From assembly GCA_026770025.1 (NCBI GenBank), contig JAMXDE010000031.1, positions 310,001-374,000 on the forward strand: 64,000 nt of DNA, written 5' to 3'. Each line of letters begins with the position of its first letter. The first letter of the stretch is position 1. Of this stretch, positions 1 to 10,900 are shown in pieces. A model generated the notes under the pieces. The model did no database searches. It saw only the letters and a program-made list of their open reading frames with translations, and was not told the DNA's origin. Origin of the DNA: Craspedostauros australis. Lineage: Eukaryota; Bacillariophyta; Bacillariophyceae; Mastogloiales; Achnanthaceae. Position numbers and translations under genes: made by a program.

Positions 1-245
1 CCCACCTGCTCCTTCCCACCCAGTTCATCTTGCTCCTGCTTCCTCTGCCACTTGTTTCGACGCTCCACCACATCGCGGTGCGTACTTTTAATGAATCGCC
101 TCCAGTCAATCCTCTTGATGTTGACAGCCAGCACGAAGAATGGACCGACACGGTACTCGATTTCGCTCTCGATGGTGATTCCATGGCGCTTCAGCCGTGG
201 TGGGAAGTGGCTGGGTTGTTGTTGTTGTTGTGAGAGTAGTAGCAT
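1..245 (-). CDS. Partial hypothetical protein, runs off left edge
   Basis: On the minus strand a frame stays open from an ATG at 243-245 to the window edge (81 codons). It begins MLLLSQQQQQPS and continues with GITIESEIEYRVGPF, then the hydrophobic FFVLAV, then a basic stretch containing WRRFIKS and ERRNKWQRKQ. The mixed hydrophobic and charged pattern looks like real protein, unlike the repeat-rich competing frames here. The Gln run may instead be intron: a pyrimidine/CAA tract ending in CCCAG lies just before the conserved-looking part, so the true exon might begin near 215. I do not recognise a family. Confidence is limited because only about 80 residues are visible. Confidence 0.4.
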   Translation of the reverse strand, partial: MLLLSQQQQQPSHFPPRLKRHGITIESEIEYRVGPFFVLAVNIKRIDWRRFIKSTHRDVVERRNKWQRKQEQDELGGKEQV

Positions 246-561
246 TATGGAGAAAGTCAATCAATTGATGGACAAAATTGATGTGTTCATGGGGTGGAAT
301 ATTGACATGAAGTGTGGAGTGGCAACAGTGTGGAAGGAGTGTCAGCTGATTGCAAAGACAGCCAAATAAAGGCAAGGAGTGGAACATTATCTTCGAGCAT
401 TGCACTTGCTGCATCCTTTCTCTTGAATGCTGTTGTTGCTGCTGCTGATGCCCATGGAAGTATGGATGGATGGATGAATCCGCACGTTACCACCACATAC
501 CCGCACTTTAGTCACACTTTAGTCACCACCAAACCCAATCGTCAACATATGAACGCTGAAC
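246..561. other. Intergenic or upstream exon/intron of the left partial gene
   Basis: Short overlapping frames on both strands, none with convincing composition. It contains GTT/TGC triplet runs. It separates the left partial gene from the 3' end of the zinc-finger gene at 562. Confidence 0.3.
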
Positions 562-2547
562 TTACCGGTACACATCATTGGACAGCTGCACGGCGATACG
601 CCTCGGCGTGAAATCGCTGGCCAACGCCAAACCCGCCAGCTTGACAAGATTGCCTTGTGCCGCTGCGCGGAATCGCTGAAACCGTTCTGCCTGCGCCGCC
701 GTACCCATGCCCATCTTCTTCTTCGTCAAGGCATTGCCAGAGGCGGCCGATTTGTTGTTCTCGGCCTCCCACCGTCGTTTGGCGAGGCGTTCCAGCTCGT
801 GGCTCACGACGCGCACGGAGTTCTTGACGACGACGTTGACGTACATCGTCTTGTCGTTGTGCTCCATCTTCGCCTCCTGCTCTTCGTCGCCCTTCGGCTT
901 GCGGTTGTAGTGATCTACGAGGACGTCCCTGTTCTTGGCCTTGCCCTCCTTCATGAGCTGGTAGGCGTCCACGAACTTGTTCTGGATCCTCTCGCGCACG
1001 GTCTTACCCTCCGTTCGCAGCTTGTGGTACTTGTCGCGTCGTTCGCGATTCATCTGACGCTCGGCGAGCATGTCGTAGTGCTTCTTGTCAGTCGACAGCA
1101 GACTAAGCGTGAGCTCCGCGTCCTTCTCCTCCTTGGACAGGATCATGGCTTCCGCACGATTGCAGCAATCCGCCAGGCCTTCATCGGCCAGGACGACGTA
1201 ATCCTTCATACCCAGCGGGACGAGGAGACGCTCGGTCTCCTCAAAGCGATCCTCCATGTCGGGCGTTCGGATGCATGATTTTTGCGGATGCACCTTGGCG
1301 TCGAATGACTTTTGCAGTCCGTCCGGGGGTTGTTTGAGGTGGAATGGTCGCGAGGATGGTATGTGATCCATCTCCGTCTCCAAGAAGCTGACCTTGGTGT
1401 GATTTCCGAGCTTCCTGACTTCCTTGGTGTCGATGTTGGACTGTTCCAAGGACGACCTCTTCGGTGACGGTACTGCCCGCTTCGCATCCATCGGCGACGC
1501 ACGGAACGCAGTACCCGCAGCGCAAGAAGACGGACCCATGTCGATGAGGATGCTGTCGCTGTTGTTCTTCTGCTCTTCTTCCTCAAGCTCCTCCTGCGTC
1601 TTCCAACCCAGATCGTAAATGACTTCCCGGATGTGGTACTCCTCATGCCGTTCGGCGGCCTCCATGGTGGCGAACGTCTTGGCGCAGACACCGCACATCC
1701 ACGCCTCCGGCGAATGGATCTCGGATGTGAGCTTGATGCGGCTCGTGGACTTCCACAAGGATTTTCCCTTGCCCTTGCCCTTGCCTTTGGCGCTGCCGCT
1801 GCTAACACTGCCGTTCCTCGACTTGTCCTTCCTCTTGTTGGTGCTGCCGCCGGCCTTGGACGACTTGGCGCTGCCGTTGCTGTTGGCCGCCCTCGATTTG
1901 GAGCCGAACCTGAACCGCTTCTTGGAACTGCCATCGGCGCTCGTGGTGGTGCCGCCCGCGTGCGTGGAGGGGAGCGTGGTCTGAGCCGTCTGCCCCGTCT
2001 GGGTGTTGTGCTCAAAGTCGACGGAGCGGAGATTGAAGGAGTCCTCGGACATGGCCGTGCTCTGGACTTCGTCGAAGTCCATGCGCTCGTTGAATTCGAA
2101 GGAGCCGCGATGCGAGCCCCGGATCATGGCCTGTTCGTGCGATGTCAACGACACCAGATCCGTGCTGCGTCGTGGCAGGCCTCCATCATTGCCATCGCCT
2201 TTGTTGTGGCTGCGAAGGGCGATGGTGGGAGGCATGGGAGCAATCATCCGAACGCCTCCATCTGCACCGCTTCGATTGTCCACACCATCATCGTTGGCGA
2301 AGCTGCCGCAGGCCAAGGACTCCACCACAAGCCTGCGTGCAGACGGCTCCCTGCGCACCGGAGCTGTGTCGGTTGCGATGCTGGTTGTCACGGCAACACC
2401 CTCCAAGACCTCGGCCGCGAGGATGGCCTTGCGCGCGCTTTCCTTGCGGGCATTGCTGAACGTGTGCACGGCGCGCAAGGCTCTGCGATTCAGTTTGCTC
2501 TGCTGCTGCTGCAGCTTCTTCTCGGATGCTTGTTTGCTGGGCGGCAT
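562..2547 (-). CDS. C2H2 zinc-finger, basic low-complexity nuclear protein (661 aa)
   Basis: A single long frame from ATG 2547. The N-terminal third is Ser/Ala/Arg-rich. Around residues 205-265 there is a Lys/Ser/Gly-rich segment with a KGKGKGKGK run. At about residues 285-305 lies one C2H2 finger (C-G-V-C ... H-E-E-Y-H, spacing C-x2-C-x12-H-x4-H) followed by the conserved-looking REVIYDLGW. The C-terminal 230 residues (from FEETERLLVPLG on) are charged and helical with KDYVVLADEGLADCC and KYHKLRTEGKTVRERI. I infer a nucleic-acid-binding nuclear protein; no family name can be given. No intron is needed. The antisense open frames at 655-1278 and 1633-2571 are GC-skew shadows. Confidence 0.75.
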   Translation of the reverse strand: MPPSKQASEKKLQQQQSKLNRRALRAVHTFSNARKESARKAILAAEVLEGVAVTTSIATDTAPVRREPSARRLVVESLACGSFANDDGVDNRSGADGGVRMIAPMPPTIALRSHNKGDGNDGGLPRRSTDLVSLTSHEQAMIRGSHRGSFEFNERMDFDEVQSTAMSEDSFNLRSVDFEHNTQTGQTAQTTLPSTHAGGTTTSADGSSKKRFRFGSKSRAANSNGSAKSSKAGGSTNKRKDKSRNGSVSSGSAKGKGKGKGKSLWKSTSRIKLTSEIHSPEAWMCGVCAKTFATMEAAERHEEYHIREVIYDLGWKTQEELEEEEQKNNSDSILIDMGPSSCAAGTAFRASPMDAKRAVPSPKRSSLEQSNIDTKEVRKLGNHTKVSFLETEMDHIPSSRPFHLKQPPDGLQKSFDAKVHPQKSCIRTPDMEDRFEETERLLVPLGMKDYVVLADEGLADCCNRAEAMILSKEEKDAELTLSLLSTDKKHYDMLAERQMNRERRDKYHKLRTEGKTVRERIQNKFVDAYQLMKEGKAKNRDVLVDHYNRKPKGDEEQEAKMEHNDKTMYVNVVVKNSVRVVSHELERLAKRRWEAENNKSAASGNALTKKKMGMGTAAQAERFQRFRAAAQGNLVKLAGLALASDFTPRRIAVQLSNDVYR

Positions 2548-3414
2548 GTTGGATCAATCGATTATAGTTGAATCCAGTTGAATCCAGCTAATGCAGTTGA
2601 TACAGTTGACGCGGTTCTCTCTTTTATTGTTGCTATTGCTATTGCTTGCGATTGTGCTGTTGGAGCCATGCGATAAGCAGAGGAGAGACGAGGAGATTGT
2701 AATAGAGCACAAGAGTGCAAGAGCACAGGGGTAATCACTTTTCTCTGATGGAAGTGATGCTATTCTCTCTATCTCTATCTCTGGCTGTATCTGTATCTCC
2801 TTGCTGCTCCTGTTTTATGGGCAATTCTGATTCGCTCGCTTCTTATTGTTTCCTCTTTGATCTCACAAAGGAGCACAAGTATGGCGCCAACACTGATCAA
2901 GGCACAGAGGGAGAGATCACTGCGCGTTGCTTTGCTTTGTCCGACTCTGTTCGTGGTGTGGGCGTGCTGATGTGGAGGCGCCGCGAACACTCACGAGGAG
3001 ACAGAGTTGGCATGTCCAGCGCCCTCACTTCGGACTGGTTCTGCTTCGCTGTTGAGGGAGTCTTGGGAACAGTGAGGAGGCAACTTTCGATGTCACTGCC
3101 CAATTGTCGTCTCTATGTTCGTTGCATAGCGTCTGCCACCAGAACTGCTTCCGGCCTCCGCTGAACTCGACTCGCAACCAGCCCCGACTCTACTCAACGC
3201 AACTGCACATACTCTCAGCATCTTCGAAGAAAAGGGCCTTGTGATAATATTATATATCATATTATAGTTTGTCTCCATGCTGTGCTACGACTGAAATCCC
3301 TTCTTTGTAAAACTATTGTATCGTGTGTTGGAGTAGATAAAATATTGGGATGCGGTGCGCGTACTCCAATAGCTCGTAGAGTATAGTAGAGTCCCACTCT
3401 ACGATTCACCACTC
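2548..3414. other. Intergenic region without a recognised gene
   Basis: Upstream of the zinc-finger gene and downstream of the CDF transporter, which reads toward it. It holds an imperfect ATCTCT microsatellite near 2762-2795 and an AT-rich stretch near 3240-3270 that could belong to the transporter 3' region. Open frames are short and not protein-like. Confidence 0.5.
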
Positions 3415-5245
3415 TCAGCAAACCTCCCGAGCGCCGGAGGAACAGATGGAGTCGTTGTGCACCACGTTCAGACCATCCGGCTTGTCCTTGCACGTGAGAC
3501 AGTCAAAGCCCTCGGGCTGGACCTGAATTGTGACATGGTCGATGCCGAAACGCCGGCAGACCTTGTTGATCTCCGCAATGGCGTTGGGGTTGGTCGACAG
3601 GCAATGCACTGTCAGGGCGGGCTCGCCATGGCTGATGCTCCAGATGTGCAACTCGTGGACGTTGGAGACGCCGTCGATCTCCGAGATGGCCGTGAACACC
3701 TGCTTCCATGAGATGTTGGCCGGGGTTTCCTCCAGCAGCACGGCCACGGAACTGCGCAGAACCTTGACGGTGGAGGCCATGACGAAGACGGAGAAAACGA
3801 GCGTGATGATGGGGTCCAGCATTTGCCAGCTTGGCTTCCACCAGACGATGAGGCCGCCGACCAGGACGGCCACGCTCTGCGCCAGATCTCCGAGCACGTG
3901 CAGGTAGGCCGCACTCAGGTTCACGTTGCTTTCTCGCAGCGATATCTGCACGTCGGTATCGGGTTCGCTGTCCGTGTCCTCGCCATCCGTGGCGATGCCT
4001 CCATCATTGGTTTGGTAGTTCGCGGGTGCGGTGGGTATGCAGAATAGTAGGTTATCCATTTTCATGTTGTTGCAACCACTCTGAGACGGGCAGCACATGT
4101 TGAATTGGTTGGGACCGCTCTTCTTCAGCCTGTTGCTTTGGGAATGGATGTGATTGTAAATGTGGCTGTGTTCATGCGATGCGTCATGCGATGTGTCATC
4201 GCCATGGCCGTGCGTATGGTCATGATGCTCGTGGCTGCATCCGCGATCATTGTCATGATCGTGATCGTGACTGTGAGATTCATCGGTGTCACAAGCACCC
4301 TCAATGTCACCGTTCATCTGCGGCTGCGATTTCTCGTCCGCCCCCAGGGACTCGCTAGAATCGACATGAGCGTATTTTGCACCGTCGCGACGTCTGACAC
4401 TACTGCAAGCGGCTCCACTGCTGCAGCTGTGTCCATGGCCATGGCCATCACCGTGATCATGAGAGTGGTCATGATCGTGCGCTCCGGGGAGATGGATGTG
4501 ATCCTCTCCCAGAACGTAGGCCAGGATGAAGTTGACGACAACTCCGATGGCAGCAATGCCCGTCATCAACTTCGCGTCGATGTCGTCCTCCATTCCGAAT
4601 AGCAGACGCTGGATGGCCGCGTACGCCAATCCGATGCTGGCGAATGCCAGACTGACCATGCTAAGCAACGCCGCCAATGATTCGCTCCGCTTCAACCCGA
4701 ATGTGTGTTGTTCGGTGACTGGCAGGCTGGCAAGGTGGCTCGCAGCGACTGTAGACACATATCATAATTCAAATAGTGAATGCACCAATGTGTGTGTATG
4801 ATAGGGCATGGCATGTGCGAAAGGAAGAATGGTGGAGCATGGTGAGTGACAAGTCGAGGTGAGCAGATCTATTATGGCTTTCACATCATGGTGTTGAATG
4901 TGTTTGTGGACAGCCAAATGCGCCCAACTGCAGCTCGTACTACCACACCGTGACTTGCACTCTGGTGCCGTTGTGCAGGAATGGAAAAAAGCCTGTTCTC
5001 AAGTGAACTGTCATCAGCGCAACGCGCACATCGCATTCGCACTCCAACAGCAAAGCGCTCGTGAACTTACTGGCGACGGCAAATCCGGCCATGTCGGCAA
5101 ACAGGTGCGCTGCGTCGCTCATGATGGCCAACGACCCTGCCATGTAGCCTCCCACGGCTTCCACGATGAGGAAGCTGAAGCACAGTGCCGTGGCGATTTT
5201 CAGCCGCCGCAGCACCTCATCGCGTTGCACTCCTTCCTTCTCCAT
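3415..5245 (-). CDS. CDF/ZnT (SLC30-type) zinc transporter, two exons
   Basis: Exon 1 is 5245-5071 (donor GTAAGT at 5070) and exon 2 is 4748-3415 (acceptor CTACAG). The 322-bp intron joins in frame to give 502 residues. Six-span CDF architecture is visible. TM2 carries H47 and D51 within [12 protein letters not shown], and TM5 carries H342 and D346 within HVLGD; in this family the 2His/2Asp site marks Zn2+ exporters. The joined segment GFAVAIAASHL leads into [15 protein letters not shown], matching the family loop before TM3. Between TM4 and TM5 is a very long His-rich loop (about residues 142-255, many HDHDH and HGHGH), longer than in animal ZnTs. The C-terminal domain has [14 protein letters not shown]. 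It probably moves Zn2+ out of the cytosol into a vacuole or the secretory pathway. A Zn P1B-ATPase lies 2.7 kb away. Confidence 0.93.
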
Positions 5246-6371
5246 TGTGCTTGCTTCTTGTTGTGTAACTTCTTGTGTTGCTTCTTGTGGTGATACTATC
5301 CAAGTTCAAGTGTTGCTCCCGTTGCAGGTGCCCGGTCCGAAACAAGAGTACGAAGTCGTAAGTGCGGAAGAGGCAGCGCCAGTTCGTATCGGGTCCAGCC
5401 AGATACGAAGCAGAGCAGATGGCAATGGCAGAGCACACGATCTATCGTTGTTGCTGCAAACAAGACAAAGTGCCTCGCTGTGAAGGAAGTGTTTTTGCGT
5501 CTGTTGCGCGCAACGTCGACTTCACAAAGGGCCTGAAAGGGAAAGCTGAATTCTGTTAGAGGAAAAAAGACGACACGTTGCTGGCATCACTGTGACGTGA
5601 CGAAAGCAACGACTGTGACACAACACGTTGGGTTCACGTGGTCAAGTCGTGATCGGACGAACAACAGACGTTCGGACAAACGCGTCCTTTGCGCTTTTCT
5701 TCCCCAACTCCCCAGCCCACAACTTGGTAGGTTTGCGCGAATCAGTGCACTTGCAGGAGCAGACGTGTTGGTGTCAATGAACGCCACCAAGGAAGGCAGG
5801 AGGGGAAGGAAGGAAGAAAGGGGAGGGATCGACTGCAACCCCACTAAGCTCTGCTCCATTCCAGAGTACAGCCGTTCGTCCACGATCTCCAGCTCTGTTC
5901 TAAATAGGGTTCTAATGTAGTTATAGTCGTAGGTCCAGGTGAGGAGATGGCTGCTCTTCCAACGATGTTGATGAGTTGGATACACCGTGGAATCAATACC
6001 ATCCTCGTTTCGATACTGCCACGCGTTGTACTGCGGATGTGGATCGCCATGTACCCAAAGAGGGATCTACTGTTAGTGTCACGATCTTCATGGTGGTCAA
6101 GCATTGAGGAGCTGGCAGCAGCCACATCCAGGCTCGCACCCTGCTTCGGCACTGACCCTAACATGTGGATGATGCATGTTTACTGCACCCACCGATTCAC
6201 CCACTGAGTCAAGTCATTGGATCGTCTAGTCGTTTGTTCAACAGTTGATTCCTCGTGAATTTTTATGCTGTTCTTCTTCTCACGAGCGCATCTCTGTGCC
6301 AGAGTGCTCGCTAGAGTGCATCGATCAATGCAGCCATGAAGATATGAAGGTGAGAGTATGCCAATGTAGAT
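5246..6371. other. Intergenic region between CDF transporter and C1D gene
   Basis: About 1.1 kb upstream of the transporter and downstream of the C1D gene. Several 60-130 codon frames on both strands lack recognisable composition. I see no RNA gene or repeat; the promoter of the transporter should lie in its left part. Confidence 0.5.
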
Positions 6372-6827
6372 TCACCTCTTGCCACGCTTGGAGCGCTTGG
6401 GAGACACGCGCCTCTTTTTTCTGTCGGGTTCATCAGATGCTGCGTCAGCCTCCACGTTCGATGTGGCGGTGCTCGTAGTCGTTGTTGCCGCAGCAGCTCT
6501 CTTGGCCGCCGCATCTTCCATGGCCTGCTTCTCGTTCTTGCTCTTGATCTCCGCCAGCAGCTTCCTCATCTTGTTGAGGTCCTGTCGCAGCGCATCATCC
6601 GGCTTGCGACCCTGATCCAGACCGCGCAAACGTGCGGCCATGAACCGCATCATGCCCAGCGACAAGGCGACGGTGGCCTGCGCCTGGGCACGCATGCCAG
6701 GAGATATGGAGGGTTGATCGGCGGTGTCGTCATTGAGGCGTTCGACGATGGGACGCAGCTTGCGCTTGATGCCGACGATGGCGTCCTTCGTCTTCTTCAG
6801 CGCTTCGCAGGATTTTCGGGTTGCCAT
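6372..6827 (-). CDS. C1D/Lrp1 (Sas10/Utp3/C1D family) exosome-associated protein
   Basis: 151 residues from ATG 6827, no intron. The middle matches the C1D-type core: RAQAQATVALSLGMMRF, then LRGLDQGRKPDD, then LRQDLNKMRKLLAEI (about residues 47-95). In the family this helical segment is followed by a basic RNA-binding tail, and here the tail is KKRRVSPKRSKRGKR. Family members are cofactors of the nuclear exosome in rRNA and snoRNA 3' processing; function here is inferred from the family. The first 45 residues (KKTKDAIVGIKRKLRPIVERL) are helical as expected. It shares a 1.1-kb upstream region with the divergently transcribed P1B-ATPase. Confidence 0.72.
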   Translation of the reverse strand: MATRKSCEALKKTKDAIVGIKRKLRPIVERLNDDTADQPSISPGMRAQAQATVALSLGMMRFMAARLRGLDQGRKPDDALRQDLNKMRKLLAEIKSKNEKQAMEDAAAKRAAAATTTTSTATSNVEADAASDEPDRKKRRVSPKRSKRGKR

Positions 6828-7914
6828 GGTTTACGTGCTTTGTGAAATTGTGCAATTGCGGAATTGTGTTGATTTGTGATCACAATGGGAAGGCGATGAA
6901 CCTTCGACAGGTTTGTGTTCTTGGTTTGTGAAGGAGATGCTGACAGCGCTTGTGAAGGTCGTTGCTCCCTTGAATTGTGGTGTGCGGTTCGAACTTCGAA
7001 TTTGTTGTTCGCATTGTTTCGCTCCCACCGATGTTGCCTTCTCACAACTGATGTGGGCAGTGCTTTGCGTTCTGTTCTCTGTCGTGTTGTGGATGCTTTG
7101 TGGATGCGTTGCGAATGCGCATTGTGGATGTACATTGTGAAGGTGTGCCTTCGTCGCCCATGGTCTTGGTGGGATGTGTCAGCGACGCCTATCAGAGAAC
7201 TTTTTCACTTTTCGTTGGTGTGCGAAGTACGTCTTGGTCTAAGACACTATTTCCCACCAGTAGGTTTTGAATAGGCAGAGTAATAATTGCAAAGATGTAG
7301 TCTATCAATGACGGTTCGCGCAAACCAGAATATGTGCAAAACCGTTTAATTGACGTTACTAGGTAGACATGCGCACCAATCAGGAATGACACAACAGCGA
7401 AGCAGTTGCACAGACTCGCACGACATCGATAAGACTCATAATCGGCATCTTTACCCCTTTTCATCTTACTTGGGTTTCATACGTGTAATGACTTGCTTCA
7501 ATGATGGCTCGCAACCAACATGCTTCGATCGCTAACGAAATTGTCCGAAAAGAACACATGCGAAGAGAGTGGCGTTCCTTCACAGTCGCGGAACTGACGC
7601 AAATTGGATCACTGCGACGGAACACTGTTCTTGCGAACCCCACGCGGTTTCTTGTGTCTGTTCTTGGATGTTGTTCAACCAACGGAGAGTGTGCATCAAC
7701 AAGCTTTGGTTGCGTCCAGCCACCACCTCTGTGAAGGTCGAAGCGAAACTGTGGAGGAACGCTCGCAATCTTTGCGCTATCACACTGATCCGTTCCACAA
7801 ATTGGGAGTGCGCACCAGCCACACAACCAAAGCAACGCAAAGCAAATCTTCCATCCAACAGAGCTACGGGCAAAGTGACTGGAGCAACTGAAGCAACGCA
7901 AGCAAGGCACCACC
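6828..7914. promoter_or_regulatory. Shared divergent upstream region of C1D and the Zn ATPase
   Basis: The two genes are head to head with start codons at 6827 (minus) and 7915 (plus). The space must hold both promoters. Its right half is occupied by a solo LTR (7321-7495) that ends 420 bp before the ATPase start codon. I cannot point to individual transcription start sites. Confidence 0.5.
7321..7495 (+). mobile_element. Solo LTR of the short-LTR copia family
   Basis: This 175-bp stretch aligns end to end with the 174-bp LTRs of the copia element at 35003-41420. It starts CAAACCAGAATATG (element: CAAACCAGGATGC), shares CAACAG and ACTCATAATC in the middle, and ends TTGGGTTTCATACGTGTAATGACTTG (shown here only as part of the alignment: element end has CGTGTAATAACTTG). 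Divergence is clearly higher than between the two LTRs of that element, so it is an older copy. No flanking duplication is apparent. No internal element sequence remains on either side. Confidence 0.85.
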
Positions 7915-10900
7915 ATGAAGCATGGGAAGTGCTGCAGCGACGGCGACAAGCCGCTTTCCTTGATCTCGGAAGGATGCAAGCACAGCTGCGACAAGCACCC
8001 CCATGACGATCCCAGCAAGCACGAACATCCTTGCTGTGACCGCGATGACGACGCTCTCTGCTTGGCGGTCGTCGATGAGAACGGCAACTCCATGTTCGTC
8101 TACGACGCAGACGGCGACGTGCGTTCCTTCGGCTACGACGGCGACATCCGCAAGCTCTGCTTCTCTTCGCACGGCCACGACGCGGACGACCTGCTCACGC
8201 AGTGCTTCGACGAAGAAGGCAAACACGGTCTTCCTGACGAACCCTGCTTCTGCGGCGTGGATACTCCGCATATCCACTCCCACGTCCACGATCCCAAGAC
8301 CTGCAACGATCACCACAAGGCCAACGACGTCTCCAAGCTCGCGACGCTCACCTTGCACGTGGAAGATGACGACGCGGCGCACCATCACAAGCAGCATGCC
8401 ATCGCCATCTCCCAGGCGTTGCCCAACGTCTGCAACTCCAAGAAGGTCCGAGAGCAGCTCGGCAAGAGCGACAAGCACAGCCAGATCCACGGCAAGAGAC
8501 TCTACCCTGTGAAGGTGAGAAAGTTCGAGGCAGACAGACTCCTGACAGACTTCTGACAGTGTTCCGTTTTCTGTTTCTAGCGCGACACTCTGCGAAATAA
8601 TATCCTTGCGCAGGCAGACCCTGCGGTGGGGCGGGAGGCGCGCTCTGTATCATTGTGGAGTATCATCTCACCCCTTTCTCCCGCCTTCCCACTTGCTTGT
8701 ACGCTTGCCTTCACTCTTCATTCTCCGTTCTCCATGTCGCTGTCTATCTCACCCTGCACTGCATTCTTGCATGGCATCGTGTATCTATTCCACTCCACTT
8801 CATGTGCAGCATGATGATCATGAAGATTTCTTGGTTCACGACAAGGAAACAGGCAACTTGCACTTGGAACACTTTTGCGACAGCTGCGATGACCATGACT
8901 ACCACGGAACCATCCCGTTGCTCGACACCCGCGAGATCAGCAACGAAGAAACCGGAGGCAACAACATCCGCTTCCACTTCTTCCAGGTCCCGCCTCCCAA
9001 GCTCAACACCTTCTCCATCACGAGCCTCTTCGAGCCCAACACTTCTGCGCTGGTCCAGGCGTTTCGCTCAGAGGCATTGTCCGCCTTCCGCGAAGCCCTC
9101 GATGACGGCGATGCCAGTGGGGGCAGCAAGTGCAACCGCAAGAAGAAGGTCTACCGCGCGCCATGCTGCGTTGACGGCACTTGCGCGGATCACGGCGCGT
9201 GCTCCAAGTCGGCCGTCGCTCCGGAGCCTCCTGCGGTTGTGGACGAGGAACCGAAGGGTTGCTGCGGCTCTGGCGGCAAGTGTTCCAGCAAAGTGTCCAC
9301 CCATGACCACAAGCACGATCATGGACACAAGCATGGACATGGACACAAGCATGTGCATGAATCGAAAGGTTGTCGCAGCTCCGGAGGCAAGTGTTCCAGC
9401 AAAGCATCCACCCATGACCACAAGCACGATCATGGGCATGGACATGGACATGGACATGATCTTGGGCACAAGCATGTGCATGAATCGAAGGGTTGCTGCA
9501 ACTCCGGCAAATGCAGCAAGCCAAAACCAGTGGAAGAAGTCCCCAAGTCCTGCTGCTCCGGTGGCAAATGTAGCAAATCGGCCGATGATGACCACACCAT
9601 CACGACTATCATGCCAAACGACGAAGCAAACCAGGCAAGCTACATGATGGATGCTGTCGCCAAGTCGACCTTCATTTGCAATGCCATGTGTTGCTCCTCC
9701 GAGGTCCTGATCCTCAAGAAGATCATCGCCGGTGTCGATGGCGTCACGGACTGCAGCTTCAACGTCGCTCTGCGCAAGATCTTGGTGGATCATGACATCC
9801 GTAAGGCTAGCGCGCAAACCATCGCCAATGCTTTGAGTGCAGCGAACTTCCCTTCCACTATCGACACGGATGGAGAAGATCTCATTGCACAAAAGGCGAA
9901 GAGGGAATCGGTTGGTCGTTCCGTGCTCTTCGTGGAAAAGATCTGCTGTGCCAGCGAAGTGCCAGTCGTCAACGGAATTGTCAAGCCCTTTGCAGGCGTG
10001 GAAAGGGTCTCTATCAACACCACCAACAAGCTGGTAAGTTCGCGTTGTGTTTCTTTTGCAGCCTGCACGTGTTGTCGGAGTATTGCAGAGAGAAATGATG
10101 ATCCCTGTACCATCCACTTCAACGGAGCCGCCGACGCTCACAAACTCCCAAAACTATGTGCTTCACAACGCATTCCTCCCCCCATCTTCGCTTGTCGCGC
10201 ATGACGCAACCTCCGACTGCAGGTGTACATTGATCACGACACCTCCATCACCACGATCGACGACATTGCTGGTGCGCTCAACGATGCGCGCTTCGGGGCT
10301 CATATCAAGCAAGATGCAAGCACCCAGCTCGCCACTCAAGCCGCAACCAAGTCGCTCGTGTCCTCCATCTTCGAAATCAGCTTCGGCGAAGCAAATGCGA
10401 TGGATGGCGTCAGCACTGCACTCAACAACTACCTCAAGACTCTTCCCAAGACCAAGGTCGAGTCATTCAACCTGCAGAAGAAAATGGATGGCGACGATAC
10501 TGAGGCTAAGATTGGTTCATTGCGCATCGTCGTGGTCCACAACCCCCTCACCATCAACGCGAATGAACTTAAGCAAGTCATGACCAAAAAGATCGGCAAC
10601 GGCGACGCTACCGCACCCATCATCAGCCTCGCAAGGGATGGTGGAGACTTTGTGAAGTGGGACTTCGAGGAAAACTCAAAGAAGGCAGACAACGACGCCA
10701 ACAGACATGCTGATAACGATGATGACGTCAAGCACGAAAAGGCCACCCTCCGTCCAACCATCATCGCATCTGGCATCTTCTGGATCGTTTCTATGCTCTC
10801 CTTCATCGGAGGTGACTGGGAGCACCTCAAGTACGTCGCCCTCCTTTCGGTCTTCTTTGGCATCCCTCCCATCGCCGCGAAGGCCTTTCAAAGCATCCGT

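Noticed and set aside
655-2571. Long plus-strand frames of 207 and 312 codons
   Set aside because: Antisense to the zinc-finger gene and explained by its codon bias.
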